A stretch of 8,517 bases of DNA, from NCBI RefSeq assembly GCF_030371585.1, contig NZ_JAUDCE010000069.1; one strand, 5' to 3'. Position numbers and translations under genes: made by a program. Source of the DNA: Megamonas hypermegale_A. Lineage in GTDB: Bacteria > Bacillota > Negativicutes > Selenomonadales > Selenomonadaceae. How positions within the stretch are numbered: the stretch's first letter is position 1; each line of letters begins with the position of its first letter. This document shows, piece by piece, positions 1 through 7,100 of this stretch. The notes under the pieces are model-generated. The model saw only the letters and a program-made list of their open reading frames with translations. It was not told the DNA's origin and made no database searches.

Positions 1-213
1 GCTGTAGCTACCGTGAAAATCTTCAACGCAGACAAAAATTTAACATGAATGGCGAATTATAGTGTCAACAATTCAGATTTTAGTTCCTGCTGGAAACAAA
101 AGGCACGAGCCAAATTCCAAATGTTTCAAGCCAGTTGTATCGTCTGTAATCTACGAGAGCTACGAAGGCTTGCCCAGTGCAGCGTAAGCGAAACGTTAAA
201 AGGTTTTTTCTTT
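1..213. other. left-edge stretch without a supported gene
   Basis: I see no convincing gene here. Two plus-strand frames are open at the left edge: frame 1 ends at a TGA at 46-48 after 15 codons (ending ...NADKNLT), and frame 3 ends at a TAG at 60-62 after 19 codons (ending ...NMNGEL). Either could be the C-terminus of a gene entering from the left, but the pieces are too short to tell. An ATG-started frame at 49-252 has no Shine-Dalgarno sequence, and its last third is encoded by a T-rich tract and a hairpin arm, so I do not call it. The part from about 145 on may belong to a dispersed repeat together with the hairpin at 217-254. Confidence 0.4.
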
Positions 214-216
214 TTG

Positions 217-254
217 GTTCATTTTTCTTTTGACCTTTCAAAAGAAAAATGAAC
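217..254. repeat. 17-bp perfect inverted repeat (hairpin) at the end of alaT
   Basis: The arms at 217-233 and 238-254 are perfectly complementary over 17 bp around a 4-base loop (cctt). The stem is AT-rich, with left arm gttcatttttcttttga. It touches the aminotransferase stop codon, sharing base 254. It lies where a minus-strand terminator would be expected, but neither strand has a T-run directly after the stem: the minus strand continues with an A-rich stretch and the plus strand with tataaatgc. It may be a weak or Rho-assisted terminator, an mRNA 3'-end stabiliser, or the terminal part of a dispersed intergenic repeat that begins with the T-rich tract at 203-215. Confidence 0.75.
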
Positions 255-1420
255 TATAAATGCTCGATGAAATTCTTTATGCGGGCGAGGGCGGCGCTGA
301 TATTATCGATGGAAGTAGCATAAGAAGCGCGGATAAATCCTTCGCCGCAGGCACCGAATGCCGTGCCCGGAATTACAGCCACATGCTGGCGGATGAGCAG
401 CTGTTCGGCGAATTCTTCGGAGGTCAGCCCTGTAGAGGTTATATCAGGGAAGATGTAGAACGCACCTTTCGGTTCGAATGTTTTCAGTCCCATGCTGGTG
501 AAGCCTTCGTAAACGAGACGGCGGCGGCGGTCGTATTCAGCCACCATTTTTTTCATGTGTTTTTCGCCGTGGCGGATGGCTTCCAGTCCTGCAATCTGTG
601 CCGTAATCGGGGCGCAAATCATCGTATACTGGTGGATTTTGTTCATGGCGTCGATAACGGGTTCAGGCGCAAGCGCGTAGCCGAGCCGCCAGCCGGTCAT
701 GGCGTACGCTTTGGAAAAACCGTTTAATAAGATAGTGCGTTCTTTCATGCCCGGCAAAGAGGAAAAGCAGACGTGCTGCCGGTCGCCGTAGGTCAAATCG
801 CCGTAAATCTCATCGGACATGACGATTAAATCGTGTTTTTCGGCAAACTGTGCCAGTGCCATGAGTTCGTCTTTTTCCAGAATTGTGCCGGTCGGATTGT
901 TCGGGTAGCCAATTAAGAGAACTTTTGTCTTGTCAGTTACATACTGCTCCAAATCTTCCGGTGTAACTTTAAATTCATTGGCAGGGCTTGTCGGCACGGC
1001 AACGGGGCTGCCGCCGGCAAGAGTGGCGCAGGCAGCGTATGATACGTAGCACGGTTCAGGAATGAGGACTTCATCACCCGGATTTATGACGGCGCGCATG
1101 GCAAGGTCGACGGCTTCGCTTACGCCGACAGTTACGATTACATCCGTTTCCGGGTCGTATTTAACGTTGAAATTCTTGTCATACATATGAGTGATGGCAT
1201 GGCGCAGTTCGAACATGCCCTTATTGCTCGTATAGGAGGTGTAGCCGCGCTCCAGACCGTAAACGCAGCTTTCGCGGATATTCCACGGCGTTACGAAGTC
1301 CGGTTCGCCGATGCCGAGACTGATTACGTCCTCCATCGTGGAGGCGATATCAAAGAAGCGGCGGATGCCGGAATGTTTTGTCGCTTTTACTGTATTGGAT
1401 AAGTTCTGTTCCCAAATCAT
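254..1420 (-). CDS. alaT: PLP-dependent class I/II aminotransferase, probable alanine transaminase (AlaT-like)
   Basis: A 388-residue fold-type I aminotransferase of full family length. Visible landmarks are the substrate-side GEPDF (38-42), PNNPTG (173-178), SDEIYGDLTYG (202-212) with the Asp that contacts the pyridine nitrogen at 203, NGFSKAYAMTGWRLGY (233-248) with the Schiff-base lysine at K237, and the C-terminal carboxylate-binding Arg in GFIRASYA (R364). Expected reaction: transfer of an amino group between alanine/pyruvate and glutamate/2-oxoglutarate, in the cytoplasm, with PLP. The substrate is not readable from these motifs alone. It is inferred from the Lrp-type gene directly upstream (order as in Bacillus subtilis alaR-alaT) and the upstream T-box with an alanine specifier. 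The ATG overlaps the stop codon of the regulator (ATGA, 4 bases) and has only a weak GGTG upstream, so translation is probably coupled. An aspartate or aromatic aminotransferase is the main alternative. Confidence 0.88.
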   Translation of the reverse strand: MIWEQNLSNTVKATKHSGIRRFFDIASTMEDVISLGIGEPDFVTPWNIRESCVYGLERGYTSYTSNKGMFELRHAITHMYDKNFNVKYDPETDVIVTVGVSEAVDLAMRAVINPGDEVLIPEPCYVSYAACATLAGGSPVAVPTSPANEFKVTPEDLEQYVTDKTKVLLIGYPNNPTGTILEKDELMALAQFAEKHDLIVMSDEIYGDLTYGDRQHVCFSSLPGMKERTILLNGFSKAYAMTGWRLGYALAPEPVIDAMNKIHQYTMICAPITAQIAGLEAIRHGEKHMKKMVAEYDRRRRLVYEGFTSMGLKTFEPKGAFYIFPDITSTGLTSEEFAEQLLIRQHVAVIPGTAFGACGEGFIRASYATSIDNISAALARIKNFIEHL

Positions 1421-1896
1421 GGCGTAATCACCAGCCTATGGTCTTTTTCCTTGTCATCGATGATGATACCGTCTTTTTTGTATGCTTTCAGCATGAAATG
1501 GCTGCGTGTGGAAGTTACGCCTTCAATGGTGGAAAGACGGCGGGCTACGAAATCGGCGATATTGTTTAAAGTCTTGCCTTCGACGATGACGAGCAGGTCG
1601 AAGCTGCCTGACATCAGGTAGACCGTTTTGACTTCATCGAAACGGTAAATGCGTTCGGCAATGGCATCAAAACCGAATTCGCGCTGCGGTGTGACATTTA
1701 CTTCAATTATGGCGTTTACATTATTGTCGCCGTATTTGTTCCAGTCAATCATGGCGTTATAGCCGAGGATGATTTTATCTTTTTCCAGTTTTTTCATTTG
1801 TTCTTCCACTTCGTATTCACTGCGGCCGAGCATAGTTGCCAGGTCTTTAATGCTGCGGCGTGCGTCGTGTTCGAGCAGTTCGAGAAGTTCACGCAT
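1417..1896 (-). CDS. alaR: Lrp/AsnC-family transcriptional regulator (AlaR-like)
   Basis: A 159-residue one-component regulator with an N-terminal winged helix-turn-helix (about residues 1-50, LLEHDARRSIKDLATMLG onwards) and a C-terminal RAM ligand-binding domain (about 60-135, from IIEVNVTP through VKTVYLMSGSFDLLVIVEG to STRSHFMLK). It resembles B. subtilis YugG/AlaR, which sits beside the alanine transaminase gene. The RAM domain would sense an amino acid, plausibly alanine, and the protein should act as a dimer or octamer on its own operon. I chose the ATG at 1896 rather than the GTG at 1905: a GGAG Shine-Dalgarno at 1905-1908 lies 8 bases before this ATG, whereas the GTG overlaps that GGAG. 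It is the first gene after the T-box and overlaps the aminotransferase by 4 bases. Confidence 0.88.
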   Translation of the reverse strand: MRELLELLEHDARRSIKDLATMLGRSEYEVEEQMKKLEKDKIILGYNAMIDWNKYGDNNVNAIIEVNVTPQREFGFDAIAERIYRFDEVKTVYLMSGSFDLLVIVEGKTLNNIADFVARRLSTIEGVTSTRSHFMLKAYKKDGIIIDDKEKDHRLVITP

Positions 1897-1904
1897 TATA
1901 ATCA

Positions 1905-1908
1905 CTCC
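1905..1908 (-). promoter_or_regulatory. ribosome binding site deciding the alaR start
   Basis: Minus-strand GGAG, 8 bases before the ATG at 1896. The upstream in-frame GTG (1905-1903) shares its first base with this site and so cannot be served by it. This shortens the protein by three residues compared with the longest frame. Confidence 0.75.
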
Positions 1909-1935
1909 AATTCGAAAATTTATTGACAGATGAGC

Positions 1936-1973
1936 AAAAAAATAAGCCCTCGTCCGATAAAGGACGAGGGCTT
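1936..1973 (-). terminator. intrinsic terminator of the T-box leader
   Basis: A perfect 12-bp stem (1944-1955 with 1962-1973, core GCCCTCGTCC/GGACGAGGGC) closes a 6-base loop. On the minus strand it is followed by an A and seven T's (1942-1936). It lies directly after the T-box sequence and 40 bases before the alaR start, the position of the regulated terminator in transcriptional T-boxes. Confidence 0.95.
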
Positions 1974-2149
1974 TCCCGTGGTACCACCTTAGTTAGCATA
2001 AAGCTCACTTTAAGCCGTTATCGCTGGCACAGCGTCCGGTTTTGCCGGATGCTCACGGGTAGCTTTCCAATTTATCAACTTAACAGCTTTCACCTGCCGC
2101 TGTCTCTCTGAAAGTCGGTCAAATTGTACTTTTCCGCTCATTGCATTGC
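1936..2149 (-). promoter_or_regulatory. T-box riboswitch, alanine type (specifier GCU)
   Basis: Minus-strand leader with the T-box landmarks in order. The stem I base GCGG (2137-2134) pairs with CCGT (2058-2055), with UGA/GAGC sequence around it consistent with a K-turn. The S-turn AGTA is at 2130-2127, an AGAGAGA run precedes 2103, and the apical helix ACAGC/GCTGT (2103-2099 with 2087-2083) closes the loop GGCAGGTGAAA. The 3' side of the specifier loop reads GGAA-A-GCT-ACC; the specifier GCT at 2063-2061 is an alanine codon. A TCCGG/CCGGA hairpin follows. The T-box core is AAGGTGGTACCACGGG (1990-1975), whose UGGU can pair with ACCA of a tRNA with discriminator A, as tRNA-Ala has. A competing terminator is at 1936-1973. 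Uncharged tRNA-Ala should favour the antiterminator and read-through into alaR-alaT. The T-box call is firm; the amino acid rests on loop alignment by eye. Confidence 0.93.
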
Positions 2150-2177
2150 TTTATATATTATGATTATGGTATCACAA
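2150..2177 (-). promoter_or_regulatory. probable sigma-A promoter of the T-box/alaR-alaT unit
   Basis: Minus strand: -35 TTGTGA at 2177-2172, a 16-base spacer, and -10 TATAAA at 2155-2150. Transcription would start near 2145-2143, just before stem I of the T-box, which fits a leader of about 250 bases. A competing reading uses TTGATT further upstream with a poorer -10. Placed by eye. Confidence 0.55.
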
Positions 2178-2238
2178 TATCGTATAATAAATCAAGAAGT
2201 TTTTTGGTAATAGACAAAAACGGGATAACAGAAAAATA

Positions 2239-2276
2239 AAAAATGCCGCAGCACTGCTTTGGTGTACGGCATTTTT
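2239..2276 (-). terminator. intrinsic terminator after pit
   Basis: A 10-bp stem (2239-2248 with 2267-2276, GCCG core flanked by A/T runs) encloses a loop with a possible extra CAC/GTG pairing. On the minus strand it is followed by a T-rich run (TTTTTTATTTTT). It ends the phosphate unit and separates it from the alaR-alaT promoter. The plus strand also ends in a T run, but no plus-strand gene needs it. Confidence 0.85.
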
Positions 2277-2289
2277 CTGTTGTTTTTAT

Positions 2290-3288
2290 TTAGATGAAAA
2301 GGTGCAAGATGAGATAAACAATACCGCTTAAAAGAGCTGAGCACGGAATTGTCATAATCCATGCCGTGAGCATTTGGCGGGCAACGTCCCAATGTACAGC
2401 TTTAACGCGCTGAGCAGCACCGACACCCATGATGGAACCGGATACGACGTGCGTCGTGGAGACCGGCAGGTGCAAAAGCGTTGCGCCGAAGATGACGATA
2501 GCGGAGTTCAAATCGGCGGAGAAACCGTGCACTGGCTGCATACGGAAGATTTTGCCGCCAACAGTGCGGATGATTTTCCAGCCGCCGACGGATGTACCGA
2601 GCGCCATAGCAAAGGCGCAGAGCAATTTTACGTACATCGGCACGTCGAACGAACCGATATAACCGCCGCTTAAAAGTGCCAGTGTGATGATACCCATGGA
2701 TTTCTGCGCATCGTTGGAGCCGTGAGCAAATGCCATGAGTGCAGCCGATACTACCTGCAGTCTGTTGCAGTTATCGTTGACCGTTGCCGGTTTGAAGGAA
2801 TGGCAGATGGCGAAAATCACATGCAGTGTAATCCAGCCGACAACAAGAGCAACGATTGGTGAAAGAACGAGGGATAAGAAAATGTTTAAAATACCGTAGC
2901 CGTTCAGACCCATAAAGCCGACGGAAAAGATAACAGCACCGATGATACCGCCGACGAGTGCGTGCGATGAGCTGCTCGGCATACCGAACCACCAGGTAAT
3001 CAGGTTCCAGATGATGGCACCAGACAGAGCGGCAATGATGATGACTTCATTTACCATGGAGGCGGACTGGACGATATCGCCGCCGATGGTTTTGGCAACG
3101 CCTGTACTAATCATAGCGCCGGCGAAGTTCAAGACGGCTGACATGATGATAGCGACGGCAGGAGGCACGGCGCGTGTTGAAACGCATGTAGCGATTGCAT
3201 TAGCTGTATCGTGGAAACCGTTTACAAAGTCGAAGATAAGAGCTAAGGCAATAACGATAAATATTAATACGGATGCTTGCTCAAGCAT
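2290..3288 (-). CDS. pit: PiT-family inorganic phosphate permease
   Basis: A 332-residue integral membrane transporter of typical bacterial PiT length (PHO4 family). It shows the inverted-repeat signatures of the family: FDFVNGFHDTANAIAT (19-34) in the first half and AFAHGSNDAQKSMG (186-199) in the second. It also has the serine/threonine-rich re-entrant motifs GMPSSSSHALVGG (102-114) and PVSTTHVVSGSIMGVG (275-290). About ten hydrophobic segments are visible, starting at residues 7-20. The expected role is low-affinity, cation-coupled uptake of phosphate across the cytoplasmic membrane. Its ATG overlaps the end of the DUF47 gene by 8 bases, and an in-frame stop lies just upstream, fixing this start. 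An AAAGGAG Shine-Dalgarno sits inside the end of the upstream gene with a rather long 12-base spacing, pointing to coupled translation. A sulfate permease of the same superfamily is possible but less likely next to DUF47. Confidence 0.95.
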   Translation of the reverse strand: MLEQASVLIFIVIALALIFDFVNGFHDTANAIATCVSTRAVPPAVAIIMSAVLNFAGAMISTGVAKTIGGDIVQSASMVNEVIIIAALSGAIIWNLITWWFGMPSSSSHALVGGIIGAVIFSVGFMGLNGYGILNIFLSLVLSPIVALVVGWITLHVIFAICHSFKPATVNDNCNRLQVVSAALMAFAHGSNDAQKSMGIITLALLSGGYIGSFDVPMYVKLLCAFAMALGTSVGGWKIIRTVGGKIFRMQPVHGFSADLNSAIVIFGATLLHLPVSTTHVVSGSIMGVGAAQRVKAVHWDVARQMLTAWIMTIPCSALLSGIVYLILHLFI

Positions 3289-3910
3289 ATTTCATTACAA
3301 CTCCTTTTAATGTGTCGGAAATATGTTTTGTCTGGTCAAGCGTGTCTTCCAAGCATTGGAGAATGTCTTTCCATTTGATGAGTGCAATAGCGTCTTTTTC
3401 CATTTTGAACAGAGCCGTCATTTCTTTGCGGTATACAGTATCGCCTTCAATTTCGTATCTTAAAATGCGGTTGGTAGCTTCGAGAATGTTAATCTGGTTG
3501 GCGCGGATATTTTTTAACAGTGCCGTAGCTTTAACGAGTTCATCCGTTGCCTGAATTAAGAGATTGGTGAGTTTAACAGGGCCGTCCGTCTTCGGCTGGC
3601 CTACTTCGTACATGATGACACGTTCTAAGCAGCCGTGAACATTGTCGACGCCGTCGTCGAGACCATAGGAGAGAGCAAAAATATCTTCGCGGTCGATTGG
3701 TGTGATGAAAATCTGATTTAAGCGCTGAACTGTATCGGCTGTAACTTTGTCTGCCTGATGTTCGATTTCGCGTATTTCATCCATTTTGCTGTGAGCAATG
3801 CTGTAGTTTTCCATAACGTCGTGCATTACTTTTGCGCCTTCATGAAAATATTTAGCTTGCTGATTGAGCATATCAAAAAATTCGTAGTGTTTGTTTCCAA
3901 TGTCAAACAT
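3281..3910 (-). CDS. DUF47/PhoU-like Pit accessory protein
   Basis: A 209-residue, mostly helical soluble protein of the DUF47 (TIGR00153) family, related to PhoU. Family landmarks are EIEHQADK (48-55), TPIDREDIFAL (70-80), LDDGVDNVHG (84-93), EIEGDTVYR (153-161) and KDILQCLEDTLDQ (181-193). The acidic E-x-x-x-D clusters probably bind metal ions in two three-helix bundles, as in PhoU. Such proteins are almost always encoded beside a PiT permease and are thought to control its activity; the molecular role is not settled. The ATG at 3910 has a strong GGAGG 7 bases upstream. It is the first gene of the phosphate unit and overlaps pit by 8 bases. Phased repeats about 80-120 bases upstream may place it under phosphate control. 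Confidence 0.93.
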   Translation of the reverse strand: MFDIGNKHYEFFDMLNQQAKYFHEGAKVMHDVMENYSIAHSKMDEIREIEHQADKVTADTVQRLNQIFITPIDREDIFALSYGLDDGVDNVHGCLERVIMYEVGQPKTDGPVKLTNLLIQATDELVKATALLKNIRANQINILEATNRILRYEIEGDTVYRKEMTALFKMEKDAIALIKWKDILQCLEDTLDQTKHISDTLKGVVMKYA

Positions 3911-3932
3911 GATGTATCCTCCAGTAAAATAA

Positions 3933-3949
3933 TTTAACTTACGGTTAAA
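3933..3949. repeat. short palindrome in the DUF47-pit leader
   Basis: TTTAAC and GTTAAA are exact inverted repeats (3933-3938 and 3944-3949) around ttacg, placed between the candidate -10 and the Shine-Dalgarno of the DUF47 gene. On the minus strand the same bases also read as two TTAA-based units 11 bases apart (TTAACC, TTAAAT), the spacing of a Firmicutes PhoP box. This may be an operator or chance in AT-rich sequence. Confidence 0.4.
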
Positions 3950-3950
3950 C

Positions 3951-3956
3951 AGTATA
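3951..3956 (-). promoter_or_regulatory. candidate -10 element for DUF47-pit
   Basis: Minus-strand TATACT. The hexamer 17 bases upstream (ATTTAT, 3979-3974) is a poor -35, which would suit a promoter that needs an activator bound at the phased repeats at 3990-4028. Placed by eye and weak. Confidence 0.35.
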
Positions 3957-3989
3957 AATCGCGATTGAGAAAAATAAATAAGCTACAGG

Positions 3990-4028
3990 TAAAATCTGTG
4001 TAAAATAATGATAAAATGCAGGAAAAAT
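3990..4028. repeat. four TAAAAT-type direct repeats at exact 11-bp spacing (Pho-box-like)
   Basis: TAAAAT begins at 3990, 4001 and 4012, and AAAAAT at 4023, each exactly 11 bases after the last. On the minus strand this reads as three TTTTA(C/T) units of 11 bases in a row. Direct repeats of a T-rich hexamer one helical turn apart are how PhoP-type response regulators bind (TTAACA-like units in Bacillus). The site lies upstream of the DUF47-pit unit. The repeat is seen; the PhoP link is inferred from the target genes. Further TAAAAT copies occur at 3925, 4039 and 4121, the last being the proposed purL -10. Confidence 0.6.
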
Positions 4029-4034
4029 CGCCAG

Positions 4035-4085
4035 CGGATAAAATGCGGAATTTGTCGGTAAATATCGGACAATATCTGCCGGAAG
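4035..4085. repeat. phased CGG(A/T) repeats upstream of purL
   Basis: CGG followed by an A/T-rich tail begins at 4035, 4046, 4056, 4066 and 4080 (CGGATA, CGGAAT, CGGTAA, CGGACA, CGGAAG), with steps of 11, 10, 10 and 14 bases. The block sits just upstream of the proposed purL promoter. It could be a binding array for a regulator or a curved, phased AT-tract region. I recognise no known operator; there is no CGAA/TTCG PurR-type palindrome. Confidence 0.4.
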
Positions 4086-4097
4086 AAGATTAAACAA

Positions 4098-4126
4098 TGG
4101 ACATTATAAATATTCTAAGGTAAAAT
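4098..4126 (+). promoter_or_regulatory. probable purL promoter
   Basis: -35 TGGACA (4098-4103), a 17-base spacer and -10 TAAAAT (4121-4126), each five of six to the sigma-70/A consensus. Transcription would start near 4133, leaving a leader of about 33 bases, too short for a riboswitch. Confidence 0.65.
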
Positions 4127-4152
4127 ATAGGTGAGTTTTTTTCTTAATTTAC

Positions 4153-4158
4153 AGGAGG
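4153..4158 (+). promoter_or_regulatory. ribosome binding site supporting the purL TTG start
   Basis: A perfect AGGAGG with a 7-base gap to the TTG at 4166. No ATG or GTG lies at a usable distance, so this site fixes the unusual start codon. Confidence 0.88.
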
Positions 4159-4165
4159 AATAAAA

Positions 4166-7100
4166 TTGTCAGTTAAAAGATTATACGTTGAAAAACGCCA
4201 AGGTTTTGATGTTCAGGCACAGAAACTGTACGCTGATTTAAATGAACTGTTTAAATTGGACAAAGTGAAAAAAGTGCGTCTTATCCGTCGTTACGATATT
4301 GAAGGTTTGACGGATGCGGAATATGAGCAGACAAAACCTGTTGTATTTTATGAACCACCAGTAGATGTAATTTATGAAGAAGCATTACCTCAGATTGATA
4401 ATTGCCGCATGTTTGCCGTGGAAGCTCTGCCGGGTCAGTTCGACCAGACAGCGGACTCTGCCGCGCAGTGCGTTCAGCTTGTTACGCAGAAGGAACGTCC
4501 TGTCATTCGCAGTGCGAAAGTTATTGTCTTAGTAGGCGATATAGATGATGCGACATTTGTGCAGATTAAAAATTACTGCATTAACGCCGTGGAAGCGCGT
4601 GAAGCATCGTTTGACAAACCGCAGACACTGGCAATGACGATGGAAGAACCGGCCGATGTAAAAATCATGACGGGCTTTACGTCCTTGAATGATGAACAGC
4701 TGGAAGAGCTGCGCGTGCAAATGGGACTTGCCATGAGCCAGGAGGATTTTAAATTCTGCCAGGAATATTTCGGCAAAGAAGAACATAGAGACCCGAGCAT
4801 TACGGAAATCCGTGTAATTGACACATACTGGTCCGACCATTGCCGCCATACCACGTTCACAACGGCAATCGACGACGTGACGATTGAAGACGGCAAATAC
4901 GCTCCGACGTTGAATGCCGCTTATCAGCTGTATCTGAACGACCGTGAACTTTTGGGCAGAACGCATAAAGATGTTACGCTCATGGATATCGCCGTAATCG
5001 GCATGCGCAAACTGCGTGAAGAAGGCAAACTCGACGACCTCGATGTTTCGGAGGAAATCAATGCGTGCAGTATCGTCGTTAAAGCAGATATCGACGGCAA
5101 AGAAGAAGACTGGCTCGTTATGTTCAAAAACGAAACGCATAATCATCCGACGGAAATCGAACCGTTCGGCGGCGCGGCAACGTGTCTCGGCGGTGCTATC
5201 CGCGACCCGCTTTCCGGCCGTTCCTACGTATATCAGGCTATGCGCGTAACTGGCAGTGCCGACCCGCGCCGCAGTCTGGAAGAAACGATAAAGGGCAAAC
5301 TGCCGCAGCGCAAAATCACGCGCGGAGCAGCGCACGGTTACAGCTCCTACGGCAACCAGATCGGGCTTGCTACAGGTCAGGTGCATGAAATCTATCATGA
5401 AGGCTATGCGGCGAAACGTCTGGAAATCGGCGCCGTTGTAGCGGCAGCTCCGAAAGAAAACGTAGTGCGCTTTGCTCCGGAACCGGGCGACGTGGTAATT
5501 TTAGTCGGCGGCCGCACGGGACGCGACGGTATCGGCGGTGCTACCGGTTCATCTAAAGAACATACACTTGAATCTTTGACTGAATGCGGCGCAGAAGTAC
5601 AGAAAGGTAATCCTCCTACAGAACGAAAATTGCAGCGTCTGTTCAGAAATCCTGAAGTTAGCCGCTTGATTAAACGGTGCAATGACTTCGGTGCCGGCGG
5701 CGTGGCCGTTGCTATCGGCGAATTGACGGACGGTCTTGTAATTGAACTGGATAAAGTTAAGAAAAAATATGAAGGTCTTGACGGAACGGAACTGGCCATT
5801 TCCGAATCGCAGGAACGCATGGCAGTTGTCGTTGATGTGGAAAATGCCGCTAAATTCATTGACGAAGCGGCAAAAGAAAATCTGGAAGCAACACTCGTTG
5901 CAACCGTAACGGCTGAACCGCGGCTCGTGATGAACTGGCGCGGCAAGGATATTGTAAGCATTAAACGTTCGTTCCTTCAGACAAACGGTGTAAAACAGCA
6001 TACGCAGGCTGTCGTGAAAATGCCGCAGGAAAAGACGTATTTTGAAACGGCAAAAGAATTCACGGGCGACGTAAAAGATGCGTGGCTTAATACTTTAAAA
6101 GATTTGAACGTATGTAGCCAGAAAGGTCTTGCTGAACAGTTCGACTCTACAATCGGTGCCAATACGGTGCTCATGCCGTTCGGCGGCAAACGTCAGATGA
6201 CTCCGGCGGAAGGCATGGTAGCTACACTGCCGCTTCTGCACGGCACGACAAAAACGGCGACGGCCATGACTTTCGGCTTCAATCCGTATCTCATGAGCTG
6301 GAGCCCGTTCCACGGCGCTGTATACTCCATTGTTGAAGCTATCACCAAAATGGTGGCTATCGGCGGTGATTACAGCAAAATCCGCCTGACCTTGCAGGAA
6401 TACTTCGAAAGTCTCGGCAAAGACCATGAAAAATGGGGCAAACCGTTTGCGGCGCTGCTTGGTGCTCTCTGGGCGCAGCATAAATTCGGCACGGCTGCCA
6501 TCGGCGGTAAGGACTCCATGTCCGGTACGTTCATGGATATGACGGTTCCGCCTTCTCTGATTGCATTCGCACTCGACATGGTGGAAGCGGATAAAGTCGT
6601 ATCGCCGGAATTTAAACAGGCCGGTCATAAGGTCGTTGTTGTTCCGGCTCAGCGCGATGAATTTGAAATGCCGGTAATGGATAAACTTACGGCCAACTTT
6701 AATTTAATTCATAAACTCATCACCGAAGGCAAAGTCGCAGCAGCTAAAAGTGTCGGCATCGGCGGTGTAGCGGCAGCTATCACGCAGATGACATTCGGCG
6801 AAAATCTCGGCTTTGAATTCAACGGTGATTTTGACAGCGAAAATCTCTTTGCTTGCGATTACGGTACGATTATTCTGGAATTGTCCGATGAAAGCGCGCT
6901 TGACGAGCTTATCGCAACGGATGCGTATGAACTCGGTACGGTAACGGCGCGTCAGTCTATCGTCTGCGGCGATGATATCATCGAACTGGACGAAGCGGAA
7001 GAAGCATATACGCAGCCGCTCGAACAGATTTTCCCGACACATGTGCGCAAATCCACGGGTGAAACGAAAGCAGCGGAAAACTACAGCGCCTCCAGCATTG

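Noticed and set aside
49..252. Plus-strand frame of 67 codons at the left edge
   Set aside because: No ribosome binding site, and its C-terminal third is made by the T-rich tract and one arm of the hairpin; more likely part of a repeat.
1903..1905. GTG as the start of alaR
   Set aside because: It overlaps the only Shine-Dalgarno (GGAG); the ATG at 1896 has ideal spacing.
2060..2064. Other T-box specifier registers: AGC (Ser), CUA (Leu), UAC (Tyr)
   Set aside because: GCU fits the usual GGAA-N-specifier-ACC layout. Serine would need a different base in the T-box bulge for its discriminator G. Alanine also matches the downstream genes.
1923..2111. Plus-strand frame of 62 codons
   Set aside because: It lies entirely opposite the T-box leader, whose RNA structure explains the sequence.
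2192..2392. Minus-strand frame of 66 codons across the pit 3' end
   Set aside because: It spans the pit terminator and overlaps pit in another frame; no ribosome binding site or recognisable protein.
4127..4165. Purine riboswitch upstream of purL
   Set aside because: The expected leader is only about 33 bases and shows no aptamer-like pairing.
4529..5398. Minus-strand frame of 289 codons inside purL, and other long antisense frames within purL
   Set aside because: They lie opposite conserved purL motifs in GC-rich codons, where long antisense frames are common; no family features and no ribosome binding site noticed.
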